Assembly: GCF_029227915.1 (NCBI RefSeq)
Contig: NC_079888.1
Location: 17,340,001 to 17,404,000 of the forward strand
DNA length: 64,000 nt
Direction of reading: 5' to 3'
DNA from: Hydractinia symbiolongicarpus
Taxonomy: Eukaryota; Cnidaria; Hydrozoa; Anthoathecata; Hydractiniidae
Positions within the stretch are counted from its first letter, which is position 1. Each line of letters opens with the position of its first letter. Shown piece after piece: positions 19,205 to 28,355 of this stretch. A program made the translations under genes and the position numbers. Below the pieces are notes generated by a model. That model saw nothing but the letters and a program-made list of their open reading frames with translations, searched no databases and had not been told where the DNA came from.

Positions 19205-19645
19205 AGGGTTATCTTTCCCTAGCGGTTTTGTATTACCCCGGCTGTTTCTGTCACAAGCAGTCTACAGTGAACCTAGAGTTTGCTCACTCTTCAATCTCTT
19301 ATAGAGTAATCATAAGAAGCATAGCAAGGGGGTTTGACTATGTCTGGTCTTTGGGTGCGACGACCCCACTTTTTACCCCGGTCCAGTAGGGAGGCCAAGT
19401 TTGCTCACTTCGTCTACAGGGTTAACGATCCTGCTGTACCCATAGTTAATCTTGTAAGAAGCTCTGCAAGGGGATGTGAAATTTCTCTTCCATGTCTTCG
19501 TGGTTTTACGCCTACGCATATCACCCCAGTAACTTCAGGCTGGTCCTAAGCATCAATCACCTGTGTAAGGCTGAGTGTTAGGATCCCGTAACACGTGTAA
19601 AGCTACAGCCAGGTTCACAAGTCCTGGCGCATAGGTAGTTGTTTG
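19205..19645 (+). repeat. USP-associated 3' non-coding module (third, longest copy)
   Basis: It follows USP copy 4 directly and aligns with 14020-14390 over nearly its whole length and with 13165-13240. It ends in a T-rich stretch before the TA array. Most likely the 3' UTR of a USP-bearing retroelement. Confidence 0.8.
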
Positions 19646-19689
19646 CCCCCTTTTTATAGTTTTTTTTTTGTTTTGTCTTTTTCTTTCAT

Positions 19690-19690
19690 T

Positions 19691-19734
<44 letters not shown>

Positions 19735-20059
19735 AATATATATATATATAAATATATATATATATAGATATATATATAAATATATAGATATATATATAAA
19801 TATATATATATAGATATCTATATAGATATCTATATAGATATATAGATATCTATATAGATATATAGATATCTATATAGATATCTATATAGATATCTATATA
19901 GATATATAGATATCTATATAGATATATAGATATCTATATAGATATATAGATATCTATATAGATATATAGATATATAGATATCTATATAGATAGATATATA
20001 TATATATAGATATATAGATATCTATATAGATATATAGATATATAGATATCTATATAGAT

Positions 20060-20142
<83 letters not shown>
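19690..20142. repeat. TA microsatellite with GATATC/TATAGA higher-order pattern
   Basis: About 450 bp of (TA)n interrupted by regularly spaced AGATATCTATATAGATAT units, which are self-complementary and could extrude as hairpins. It abuts the 3' end of the Penelope-like element exactly at 20143. Confidence 0.95.
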
Positions 20143-20149
<7 letters not shown>

Positions 20150-20517
20150 GGTAAGGTTAAAAAGTAAATACGACTTGTATACAACTTAAAGTTTCACGCA
20201 TCATGCGATCATCAGGTATACATATAAAGTATAAAAAACTTTTACAAACGTTTTATATAAACTGCTAGTAATCACTTTAAATATACCATATCAAGATAAT
20301 TATCTTAACCATTGTAATTCAATAAAAACTTTCTTTCGTGCAAACACTTAGACAGCAATTCAGATCTTTTATTTAAAAGGTGTGGGTGCTTTGACGTCAA
20401 TATTTCAAACTTTTCGACCAAGCATAGGGCGCACCGCTTTGTGATGTTGGTGTAGGGGGCCACCCTTTTTTTTACAGACCACTTCAGGGTGTATGGTGCT
20501 TTTTCGTCCTTGAGCTC
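20143..20517 (-). repeat. Penelope-like element, sense terminal arm
   Basis: Holds the last ~70 codons of the ORF, the stop codon and the 3' UTR with a hammerhead motif. Inverse of 22186-22560. Confidence 0.93.
20176..20222 (-). ncRNA. Hammerhead ribozyme motif (sense copy)
   Basis: On the minus strand: stem I TGTATAC, conserved CTGATGA, a short stem II (CGCA/TGCG with loop TGA), GAAA, a 3-bp stem III (ACT/AGT), cleavage triplet GTT, then GTATACA closing stem I. This is the minimal type I hammerhead layout described in Penelope-like elements. GTT meets the UH rule at the cleavage site. A U-U pair next to the core in stem II may weaken it. Confidence 0.82.
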
Positions 20518-22164
20518 CCAAATGTACTTGGCAAGTGTCGTTTTCGCAAGGTGTCTGTGCTGAAAGGATGATTTGTGGACGCCATAACGCAACTTAAACT
20601 TTCCACTGGCTAGGCCAATGTACAGTTTGGTTGGTTTTTCTGGGCTCGCTACTTCGCAATTATAAACCACGTCTTCGACTTTGCAGTTTCCTGGCAAAGG
20701 ACAGTTTGGTTTGTTGCTCCTCTGGCAGTTGCAGCCTGCCTCCTTAGGTTTTGTTTTGCCGACGTTTGCATTGTGGCTTTTGACGATTCGCTCGAAGTTT
20801 CGCGTGCAGGAATAGCTCACTTTCACATTGTTCCTGTTCAGGATCTTGTGCAGAGCGCTGTTTTTTCCGAAGTGTTTGTCGATGAGCTTCAGGAACACTT
20901 GGGCGACTTTCGTTTCAACGTTCTTGTTATATGGTGGGTTGAACCATATGATGTTTCTCGAACGGTTTCGGCTAGCTTTTGGCACGTTCTTCTTGTACGC
21001 TAGTTTGTCGGTGTACCCGCTTTGCTTTAGCGCATCTTCGTATTCAGGTTTGGTTTCGTTGAACACGGTTTCGTTGGAGGAGTTCTGCGCAAGACGCTCG
21101 GCTATCGATTGTGGCAGTTGCTTTAGGATGTTGGGTGGGTGGTTCGACGACGTGTGCACGTAAAGGATTTTGTCGTTGGGCTTCTTGTATGGCCGAAACA
21201 CTTTCTCGGTGAGGTTGAGTGTAACGTCCAAGAAGTCAACTTCCTTTAGGTTTGCTTCAATTTCGATACTGAAACCGAAACTCTTGAAGGTTTTCACGAT
21301 CTCCTTTCGCATTCGGTCTGTTCTTTGAGCATTGAAACCGCGAAGCACAATCAGCCCATCGTCTCGGTACAGCCCAGCGTTCTCTTTCGGAAGTATCGTC
21401 GTTAGTTTTGACAATATGAAGGTTCCGACTAACTCACATATTTCGGCGCCGTCGAAACTTCCCATCGTGACGTCGAACAAACTTTCAGTTGCTTTTTTAC
21501 GCCATGCTTCTCCGCTGTTGAAAAGGAGGGATTTGCGGCAGTGCTTTATTACACGCACCTCTTCATCGCTGATGGTTGTTTTTTGCTTTGCGAACTCGAT
21601 TGCTTTGTCCAAGGTGTCGCTCGTAATGGAAGGATAGAATTCCTTTATGTCCAGCTGGACAAAAGTACATTCTTCCTTTTTCTCGATCGCCTCGAACCAA
21701 CTCAATACCTGCTTGGTGTTCTTCCATTGCTGGACGCTCAGCTGTTCAACAAGCTCTTTGTTAATGCGCTCGAGGATCGCTTTGCTAATCTTTCCAAGTT
21801 CGCTTTTTGCAGGGTTTATAAGGCGGCACGCTGGGTTCGAACGAAAGTTTTCTTTGTGATCCTTCAACGTGACGTACGCTTCAGAATGCGCGATTCGGTC
21901 GATTCGGTCATCAAGCTTGCGCTGCGCTGCGATTTGGCTTGCTTCAGCGTTGATTGTCTGCTCGATTCTCCCGTGCGCTTTGCGATATGTCTTTGTGACA
22001 TTTTCGCTAAGAATCTTTTTGTGTTCGTCAGGTGTCAACTCGTATAGATTATTCGTCTTGTCAGCAAAAACAAATATATTCGGAGATTTTTGGATCTCTT
22101 CAATATCTGCTTTTAGTTTCGTCTGAAACTCGTCGTTGGTTTCTTTGAACAAGATTTTGTTCAC
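20305..22164 (-). CDS. Penelope-type reverse transcriptase with GIY-YIG endonuclease
   Basis: A 619-residue open frame, truncated at its N terminus. The RT core has AYVTLKDHKENF, PACRLINPAKS, QLDIKEFYPSI (first catalytic Asp), a TMGSFDGAEICELVGTF block and GLYRDDGLIVL (YxDD-type catalytic pair), then EVDFLDVTLNL. A linker Cys cluster (CNCQRSNKPNCPLPGNC) precedes the GIY-YIG nuclease: VVYNCEV...KLYIGLASGKFKLRYGVHKSSF and TLAKYIWELKD. This RT-plus-GIY-YIG order defines endonuclease-bearing Penelope-like elements, which reverse-transcribe at a nicked target. The counted start at 22164 is a GTG; the frame stays open upstream into the inverted arm, so the true N terminus was lost when the copy inserted. 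No internal stop or shift is seen. Confidence 0.95.
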   Translation of the reverse strand: MNKILFKETNDEFQTKLKADIEEIQKSPNIFVFADKTNNLYELTPDEHKKILSENVTKTYRKAHGRIEQTINAEASQIAAQRKLDDRIDRIAHSEAYVTLKDHKENFRSNPACRLINPAKSELGKISKAILERINKELVEQLSVQQWKNTKQVLSWFEAIEKKEECTFVQLDIKEFYPSITSDTLDKAIEFAKQKTTISDEEVRVIKHCRKSLLFNSGEAWRKKATESLFDVTMGSFDGAEICELVGTFILSKLTTILPKENAGLYRDDGLIVLRGFNAQRTDRMRKEIVKTFKSFGFSIEIEANLKEVDFLDVTLNLTEKVFRPYKKPNDKILYVHTSSNHPPNILKQLPQSIAERLAQNSSNETVFNETKPEYEDALKQSGYTDKLAYKKNVPKASRNRSRNIIWFNPPYNKNVETKVAQVFLKLIDKHFGKNSALHKILNRNNVKVSYSCTRNFERIVKSHNANVGKTKPKEAGCNCQRSNKPNCPLPGNCKVEDVVYNCEVASPEKPTKLYIGLASGKFKLRYGVHKSSFQHRHLAKTTLAKYIWELKDEKAPYTLKWSVKKRVAPYTNITKRCALCLVEKFEILTSKHPHLLNKRSELLSKCLHERKFLLNYNG

Positions 22165-22185
22165 TATCTCGAACGCTTCCCTCTC

Positions 22186-22560
22186 GAGCTCAAGGACGAA
22201 AAAGCACCATACACCCTGAAGTGGTCTGTAAAAAAAAGGGTGGCCCCCTACACCAACATCACAAAGCGGTGCGCCCTATGCTTGGTCGAAAAGTTTGAAA
22301 TATTGACGTCAAAGCACCCACACCTTTTAAATAAAAGATCTGAATTGCTGTCTAAGTGTTTGCACGAAAGAAAGTTTTTATTGAATTACAATGGTTAAGA
22401 TAATTATCTTGATATGGTATATTTAAAGTGATTACTAGCAGTTTATATAAAACGTTTGTAAAAGTTTTTTATACTTTATATGTATACCTGATGATCGCAT
22501 GATGCGTGAAACTTTAAGTTGTATACAAGTCGTATTTACTTTTTAACCTTACCAATATTA
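22186..22560 (+). repeat. Penelope-like element, inverted terminal arm
   Basis: Inverse of 20143-20517 with no difference found by eye; carries an antisense copy of the ORF end and of the ribozyme. Confidence 0.93.
22481..22527 (+). ncRNA. Hammerhead ribozyme motif (inverted copy)
   Basis: Same motif as at 20176-20222, here on the plus strand: CTGATGA at 22488-22494, GAAA at 22508-22511, predicted cleavage after T22520. It would act only in transcripts running antisense to the element. Confidence 0.82.
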
Positions 22561-22620
22561 TTAAGGCTCTGTATGATTTTACATCGAGCACTCTAATTTG
22601 TTATTACAAGTTAAATATAT

Positions 22621-22746
<126 letters not shown>

Positions 22747-22849
22747 CGTTTTATGTCAATATATGTTGTTGTTTTTGTTTTGTTGTTGCAATATTTGTAT
22801 TGTCCAGAGGGTTGCTTTTTCAATTAACTTGGTTGTACAGATCATCCTT

Positions 22850-24634
22850 GTAAAAGGGAGATCTTGCTTTGCATAGAGATCTTTAGAGGGTTTAACCTCT
22901 ACCACTTAAAATAAGAGTCATTAGACTAGTCGAAACACTACAGCTTGCTGTTTTGTTTTCTCATAATCATGTTAAGTGATATACATAAAACATAACTTGT
23001 AGACTGCAAAATAGATATAACTATCTTTAACAAATGGTACTTATTCTCTGTACTGTTAAAACTTTTCCTTACTACTTCTAGCTCCACTCTTCACTTTCGA
23101 ATTAACTTCTTGTGGCTTCTAACTTTACTTGTGTACTTCTATGTATGTTCACATAAAATATATATAAAAAAGAACAGAGTGTAAAACCAATTGGCAAATT
23201 TTTAGGCTAATTAGTCAAATTAGTAATGCAAAAACAAAGTTTGAGTCATAATTCATGTTAAAACAACAACAATCAATTTAACAGTTCATTTTACGTCAAT
23301 TTTTGCACTAAATTTCCAACACAAAATACATATTCTAAATAATTCCTATGATTTTCCTCAAAAGTTTAATCAAAATATAAAAGATGAGAGGTGAACGACA
23401 AAATCAAAGTTTGCAGAATTTAATTATTTTGGTATATATATATGTCTATTGATATATGCCCTTTATAACAATATTTCAATCCTTTTTCTCCACAAAAGTG
23501 TAAAAAAAAGAATGGTTGTAGGAAATACTTCTGATTCAACAAAAATCAGTATTTGCATCTTGTACTCATTAAATATTACCCAAAATTTCAAAAAACTGTG
23601 ATTTGGAACGCATCAAATTTATAAATAGAGAGGGATCAGTCATTTCGGTATGTTGTACAGAGTCCTGCCCGGTAAGAATTTATACAAAATATAAAAAAAC
23701 ACAAGTTTTTTCGGTGTTGTACTCCCTCAAAAGAAACTTTTCTTAATTGAGACAAAATGCCATAAACAAAAACATTTTAGTCAGAACATCTAGAACAACA
23801 AAAATCACTACACTTAAGGTACCAGAATTACTACATGTTAAATAAAAATCGTTTCGTCATATTGCATGTAACCGATGTATATAAGTTTAGTTACACAAAA
23901 TGTGCAAAATACATTATTTGCATACACAAATTGTGAAAAATACATTATTTGCTTAAAAACAGTCCTTAAACTCTTCTTAAATATTATGTAATACTTTTTT
24001 AAAAGTTGTTGTGGCTTGTTAATTTAAGCTTAAAATGTCAATTAAAATAAGTTACAGTCACATTCTTAGCAAAGACCACTAAGATAAGCTTACATGTAAA
24101 AAGCAACATAAAACTGAAGCTAACATAAGGTAGCTACAGCAGCTAATAGCTGGTCACTTAAATATAAACTGGAGACTTAGCTAGGTATAAAGAACATGGC
24201 TACATATTTATAAATTCCTAGCTACCTAGCTAGTTGTTGTTGGTGTGGTTGATGCTAGCTAACAAACATGTCTCGCATCAATAATACCATCAAAACTTTA
24301 AAAAACATAAACAAACCTTACAGAAACCTTTCTATACTTCATTTATATACCATGCCCCTTTTTAAATGCTTTTGTAAAGATTTATTTTGAAGGCAAGAGA
24401 AGACAAATGCTTAAAAAGGACAGCCATCTTTTTTGCAAACACAATTTCCGTTACTTTGTGCTAGAACTTCATTTAACAAACCACACAAAACTCGCGGCTT
24501 TTCACGACAAAGAAGACATATTTTTTTCGGCAACATCAAAGATTTTTTTCGGCAACATCAAAGGAAAATGACGATATCAACTTTGCCTGTTACAGACACA
24601 CAAACAGACACACTCTCCGTATTATTATAAGAGA
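22850..24634 (-). repeat. AT-rich dispersed repeat ending in a Helitron-like 5' terminus
   Basis: Blocks here resemble 60.9-63.5 kb: TTTGGAA..CATCAAATTTA, ATCAGTCATTTC, TTACACAAAATGT, TTTTTTTCGGCAACATCAAAGG, CTTTGCCTGTTACAGACA. The right end, read on the minus strand, begins TCTCTTATAATAATACG after an A (24634), as in the better-defined copy at 60645-63461. The other end is uncertain; an ACTAGTCG at 22925-22932 is possible but may be coincidence. No gene is seen. Confidence 0.55.
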
Positions 24635-25070
24635 TTAGTGAAAAGAAAACATCTACATAAAAAATAAAAAAATAAGCCTTTGGATTAAAACTGACGGTAA
24701 ATTTTACAATAGAAATCTGAGTATGTCCACAAGGATAAATATGACTGGGGTTAGGCTCTTAAAAAATACTAAATTCACTTTTCTTGTGTTAAAAGCATAA
24801 CTATATCCGAAAATATATTTTCATTAAATTGTTAATCTACAAAATGTTACTTTGTTAAAAGTTAAAAATATAAATTAGCATACAAATACTCACATAAATA
24901 TACATCTTAAGTAAATTTTTTTCCCAAAAACTACACTATGTTTGCAAATTAGTGAAAGTGAAAATTTTGGCTAATACTTATATAATTAAATCTATATTTG
25001 TATAACACACTGTTAAACAATATACTTTAATTGGAGAAAGTTTCGCGAATTCGCGATTTTTCGCCATTTT

Positions 25071-25176
25071 TGCAAAAGTTTATCTCGCGAAAATTTGCGA
25101 GTTTCTTAATTCGCGAAACTTTATCTCGCGAAATTTTCCGAATTTCTTCATTCGCGAAAGTTTATCCAGTAAGCTA
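25071..25176 (+). repeat. Subterminal block, left (direct repeat of 28105-28206)
   Basis: A ~105-bp block (AGTTTATCTCGCGAAAATTTG, ATTCGCGAAA, ATCTCGCGAAATTTTCCGAA, TTCGCGAAAGTTTATCC) recurs at the other end in the same, not inverted, orientation, in addition to the terminal inverted repeats. Confidence 0.85.
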
Positions 25177-25306
25177 TTTTATCATTTTTCACCAAAAACG
25201 CACAAAATACTTAGAAATCTTATTTCGAGAAAGAAAATTTATAACATTTACAATCGAATCCAGTATTCAATACTAATATCTGTGTTGATACAAAGATACA
25301 AAAAAA

Positions 25307-25933
25307 TTAATCTATGACGATAGTCTCTGTGTTTTCGTCTCGTCTTTTCATGTTTTCGTTATTTGCGTCTTCACTTTTTGACCTTTTCGATTCTTTGTTT
25401 TTATATAACATGTCTCTTATGTCGTGTGATTTTGTCTCTTTCACCTTTTTTCTTTTCTCACCATTTGGTAAATTCTTCTTGTAAATCTCATCGGATACAC
25501 ATTCGACCTCCAATTCGTCCGCAAAGATAGAACCAAGGATAATGGATGCTGTTGGTTCACTGTACACTGCGTCTACTAGTTCCATTAGGCGGTCAAGAAG
25601 TTGTCCATTTTTCAATGTTGGAGACATTTCCACCGTCACTTTACAGGGAATTTCTATGCCGCCTTGAACCAATGGTGATTTTCTGTAGTGTGTCGATGTC
25701 AAAACTGCCAGAATTCTTGCCCCTCTGTCCAAAATAAACTTTAGAGTTCTTGAAAGCTCACGTGGCAAATGACCAACAATTGTACCATCTTCTTGACACG
25801 TTTTGATGGCAAAATAGTCGAAGGCATTGTTTTCTTCGTGGAGGCAAAAAAGCTTTTCTCCCTTTTCAGGAGACCAATATTTTCTGCAATAATGGAATCC
25901 ACGAACAGCCGCATCAAATGTTCTTGACAACAT
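25307..25933 (-). CDS. HIRAN-like domain protein, passenger gene in the second pogo-type element
   Basis: A 208-residue open frame without introns. Residues 1-110 match the same pattern as the 10.1-kb gene: AAVRGFHYCRKYWSPEKGE, HEENNAFDYFAIKTCQEDG, TIVGHLPRELSRTLKFIL, a strand with LTSTHYRKS, then GGIEIPCKVTVEM. The C-terminal ~80 residues are Lys/Glu-rich and possibly nuclear (GEKRKKVKETKS, KESKRSKSEDAN). It is divergent from the transposase, with 264 bp between the two starts, so a shared promoter region is likely. HIRAN proteins such as HLTF/Rad5 use the domain to bind DNA ends. The N-terminal position of the domain and lack of helicase motifs indicate a stand-alone binder. Function in the element is unknown. 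Confidence 0.78.
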   Translation of the reverse strand: MLSRTFDAAVRGFHYCRKYWSPEKGEKLFCLHEENNAFDYFAIKTCQEDGTIVGHLPRELSRTLKFILDRGARILAVLTSTHYRKSPLVQGGIEIPCKVTVEMSPTLKNGQLLDRLMELVDAVYSEPTASIILGSIFADELEVECVSDEIYKKNLPNGEKRKKVKETKSHDIRDMLYKNKESKRSKSEDANNENMKRRDENTETIVID

Positions 25934-26197
25934 TCTTACTGGCCACTTCGATCATCAATGATAACAAAGTTTCGAATGTTATTGTTAAAACAATAGAAAG
26001 AGGATGATATTTTCGAATGTTATTTTTGAAACAATAGAGGATGAGATTAAACAATAGAAAGAGACTCTCCTTCGTGGCACTTATTTCTGTAGTTAGCTTT
26101 ATTTTGCAGCATTATTACCTTTGGTGGAGGGTGTCCAAAAATTAATACGTTTGTTTATTTCCGTAAAAACTCTTTACTCTCGTACTTTTATATCGGA
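25934..26197. promoter_or_regulatory. Divergent promoter region with TTCGAATGTTATT direct repeats
   Basis: TTTCGAATGTTATT..AAACAATAGA occurs twice (about 25970-26005 and 26012-26045), followed by another AAACAATAGAAAGAG. The TTCGAAT core is shared with the block upstream of the HIRAN gene at 10.1 kb. Both genes of the element start from here. Confidence 0.45.
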
Positions 26198-28011
26198 GTG
26201 AACAAGATGTCGTTTCTAAGACCTTCTGTAAAGAAACAAACAACGATCACTGCAGAAAAAAGTAATGAAAAACAAAACTCTCAAGAAGAAAATGAAAAGC
26301 AAAACTCTCAAGAAGAAAATGAAAAGCAAAACTCACAAGAAGGAGTTGAGAAAGGTATGAATCATAATGAAAATTTATTTTGCTTCATTTAGAGGTTTGA
26401 GATTATTATCGCTTAAAAAGTACCTAACAGTACAGTACTACTCAAATCTTAAGTAAATACTACTCTAATCTTAGGAAATGCTTCGAACAACACTACACTT
26501 GGCGATATCGATTTTGAAACAATGCAGGATGGAAAAGCTGCGAAGTCTGCAACTTACATCAAATGGACTGACGAGAACCGTTATACGATTGGGAAGTATG
26601 CCTCCGAACATGGAAACACCTCAGCTGTAAGGCGTTTTCGGAAGCAATTCCCAAACATAAAAGAAAGTACTGTAAGGGATTTCAAAAAAAAGTATGAAAG
26701 GCTTATTCAAGAAGCAAAAAAAAGAAATGTCGAACCACCTAAAATGATCGAAAAGTACAGTTCAAAGACTGGACGACCTTTGCTCTTAGGAAAATTTGAT
26801 CATATGGTCCAAACGTACATCGAAGCCTTGATCAGAAAATACCCTAACATTATAGGAGACATCAATCTTGAATCTTCGTATTGGGCGCAGAGTTTATTTC
26901 GAAGAATGGGATTTTGTCGTCGCCGAAAAACTTGTGCCAAAATTGATCTCCCAGAATCTGCCCGAAAAGAGATCGAGTACCTTTTCTTGTACGAAATTGT
27001 ATCAAAAGTGGAGAAGTACACGATTCCAGATTGTTTGATAATCAACTTCGACCAAACACCATTGAAAATGGTTCAATGTGGAAACACCACCCTTGCAAAG
27101 AAAAACAACGAAGCAGTTACAATTGTAGGAGCTGATGATAAGAGATCTATAACAGCCACTTTTTTCTGTTACCTTATCAGGAAAATTTCTCCCAATGCAA
27201 TTAATTTACGGGGGGGAAAACATTGCAAAGTTTACCGCGTTACAAGTTCCCCGAAGATTTTTCCTTAAGTGTAAACAGGAAACACTTTTCCAACACCACC
27301 GAGTCCATTAAATTGCTGAATGAAGTAATTGTTCTGTATGTTAAAAAAGAGCGGGAGCTAAAAGGTCTTCATAAACGACAAAAGGCACTTGTGATAATGG
27401 ACGTATTCACGGGGCAAATGACTTCCGAAGTCAAAGAAGTTTTAGAGAAAAACGTTATATTAGTTACCAATGTTCCTGCAAACATGACCCGTTTTTATCA
27501 GCCATTAGATCTTACAGTAAATGGGAGCGCCAAAAGATTTATTGCGAAGAAATTCCATAACTGGTACTCGCAACAAATATCCGATGAGCTCGAATCTGGC
27601 AAGTCATTGGAAGAAATCGAAATCAAACTGCGTCTTTCTACCCTCAAACCACTACACGCGTGTTGGATAATGGATTTCTACAACTACATAACGTCAGGCG
27701 AAGGAAAAAAAGTCGTCATGAATGGTTGGAAAAGTGCAGGCATTTACGATGCTTTAAAGCAAGGCACCGAAAAATTACCAAACATAGATCCTTTTCATGA
27801 TATTGATCCGTTGATGGGTAACAATCCTTCAACTGTTGCAACAAATTTAGACGCAGTCTGTCAGCTACGCCAGGAACAGTTTGATTCATTTCGCAGCCAG
27901 AGAGATATCAACGGAGATTACGAAGATGAGGAGGAAGTATGGCAGCCTGAAGAACATCATACCAATGCATTCGATCTATTTGACGATTTTGATGACGAAA
28001 CATCTTTGTAA
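26198..28011 (+). CDS. Pogo-type DDE transposase, two exons, one frameshift
   Basis: Exon 1 (26198-26354) begins MNKMSFLRPSVKK and holds three tandem 9-residue units (EKQNSQEEN). A donor AAAG|GTATGA and acceptor ATCTTAG|GA join it in phase to exon 2 (26475 on). Exon 2 encodes a helix-turn-helix (YTIGKYASEHGNTSAVRRF ... ESTVRDFKKKYE), a second DNA-binding part (GRPLLLGKFD ... WAQSLFRRMGF) and the DDE_1 domain: Asp in LIINFDQTPLKM, Asp in ALVIMDVFTGQM, Asp in FYQPLDLTVNGSAK. The C terminus is acidic. A single extra T in the T run near 27160-27170 shifts the frame before GKFLPMQLIYGGKT; the rest continues in another frame to 28011. It may be a real lesion or a sequence error. No PIP box is evident, unlike the Tigger-like protein. 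Confidence 0.9.
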
Positions 28012-28104
28012 AATATAAGAGTTTTTGAAAACTTATATTATGGCTAGAGAAAGTGACGATTATGCTAAGAATTTTGAAGTTTTTTCTAACAGAAAAATCC
28101 TTGT

Positions 28105-28206
28105 TCGCGAAAGTTTATCTCGCGAAAATTTGCAGGTTTCTTCATTCGCGAAAGTTAATCTCGCGAAATTTTCCGAATTTCTTTCTTCGCGAAAGTTTAT
28201 CCAAAA
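28105..28206 (+). repeat. Subterminal block, right (direct repeat of 25071-25176)
   Basis: Same orientation as the left block, about 90% alike; ends in TTCGCGAAAGTTTATCC before the right terminal inverted repeat. Confidence 0.85.
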
Positions 28207-28355
28207 AATTTCGCTAATTTTTTTTCTCGCGAAAGTTTCTCCAATTAAAGTAAAACATGATGTTAAAAGTTCTTGTTGAGGAAAGCAAAGAAAAGAAATC
28301 ATAATATTAGCATTAACAATAACTATAAAAGCAACCATATAATCCTAAACAAAGT

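Larger units (their letters stand above)
20143..22560 (-). mobile_element. Penelope-like element, 5'-truncated, with 375-bp inverted arms
   Basis: The RT/GIY-YIG gene on the minus strand ends in a 375-bp terminal segment (20143-20517) that is repeated, inverted and apparently identical, at 22186-22560. The junction of the second arm with the coding part is at a GAGCTC palindrome, which supplies microhomology. Inverted terminal segments and 5' truncation are usual for Penelope elements. The equal arm lengths and lack of visible differences indicate a recent insertion. It sits beside TA microsatellites on both sides; no target-site duplication can be defined. Confidence 0.92.
25025..28250 (+). 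mobile_element. Second pogo-superfamily transposon, 3,226 bp, TA duplication
   Basis: Ends CTTTAATTGGAGAAAGTTTC (25025) and its inverse finishing AAACTTTCTCCAATTAAAG-like (to 28250) are flanked by TA at 25023-25024 and 28251-28252. TCGCGA-centred motifs recur throughout both subterminal regions. The element carries a HIRAN-like gene on the minus strand and a pogo-type transposase on the plus strand, divergently arranged. Its ends and proteins differ strongly from the Tigger-like element at 8.5 kb, so the two are separate families. Confidence 0.9.

Noticed and set aside
20773-22126. Plus-strand open frames opposite the Penelope gene
   Set aside because: They are shadows of the 619-codon RT/GIY-YIG frame on the minus strand.
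22925-22935. ACTAGTCG as the 3' end of a Helitron-like element finishing at 24634
   Set aside because: The same position is part of another small repeat (AGAC..GT..CAGCTTGCTG) seen near 14640 and 17110, and the expected GTGGATT hairpin is missing, so the match is probably chance.
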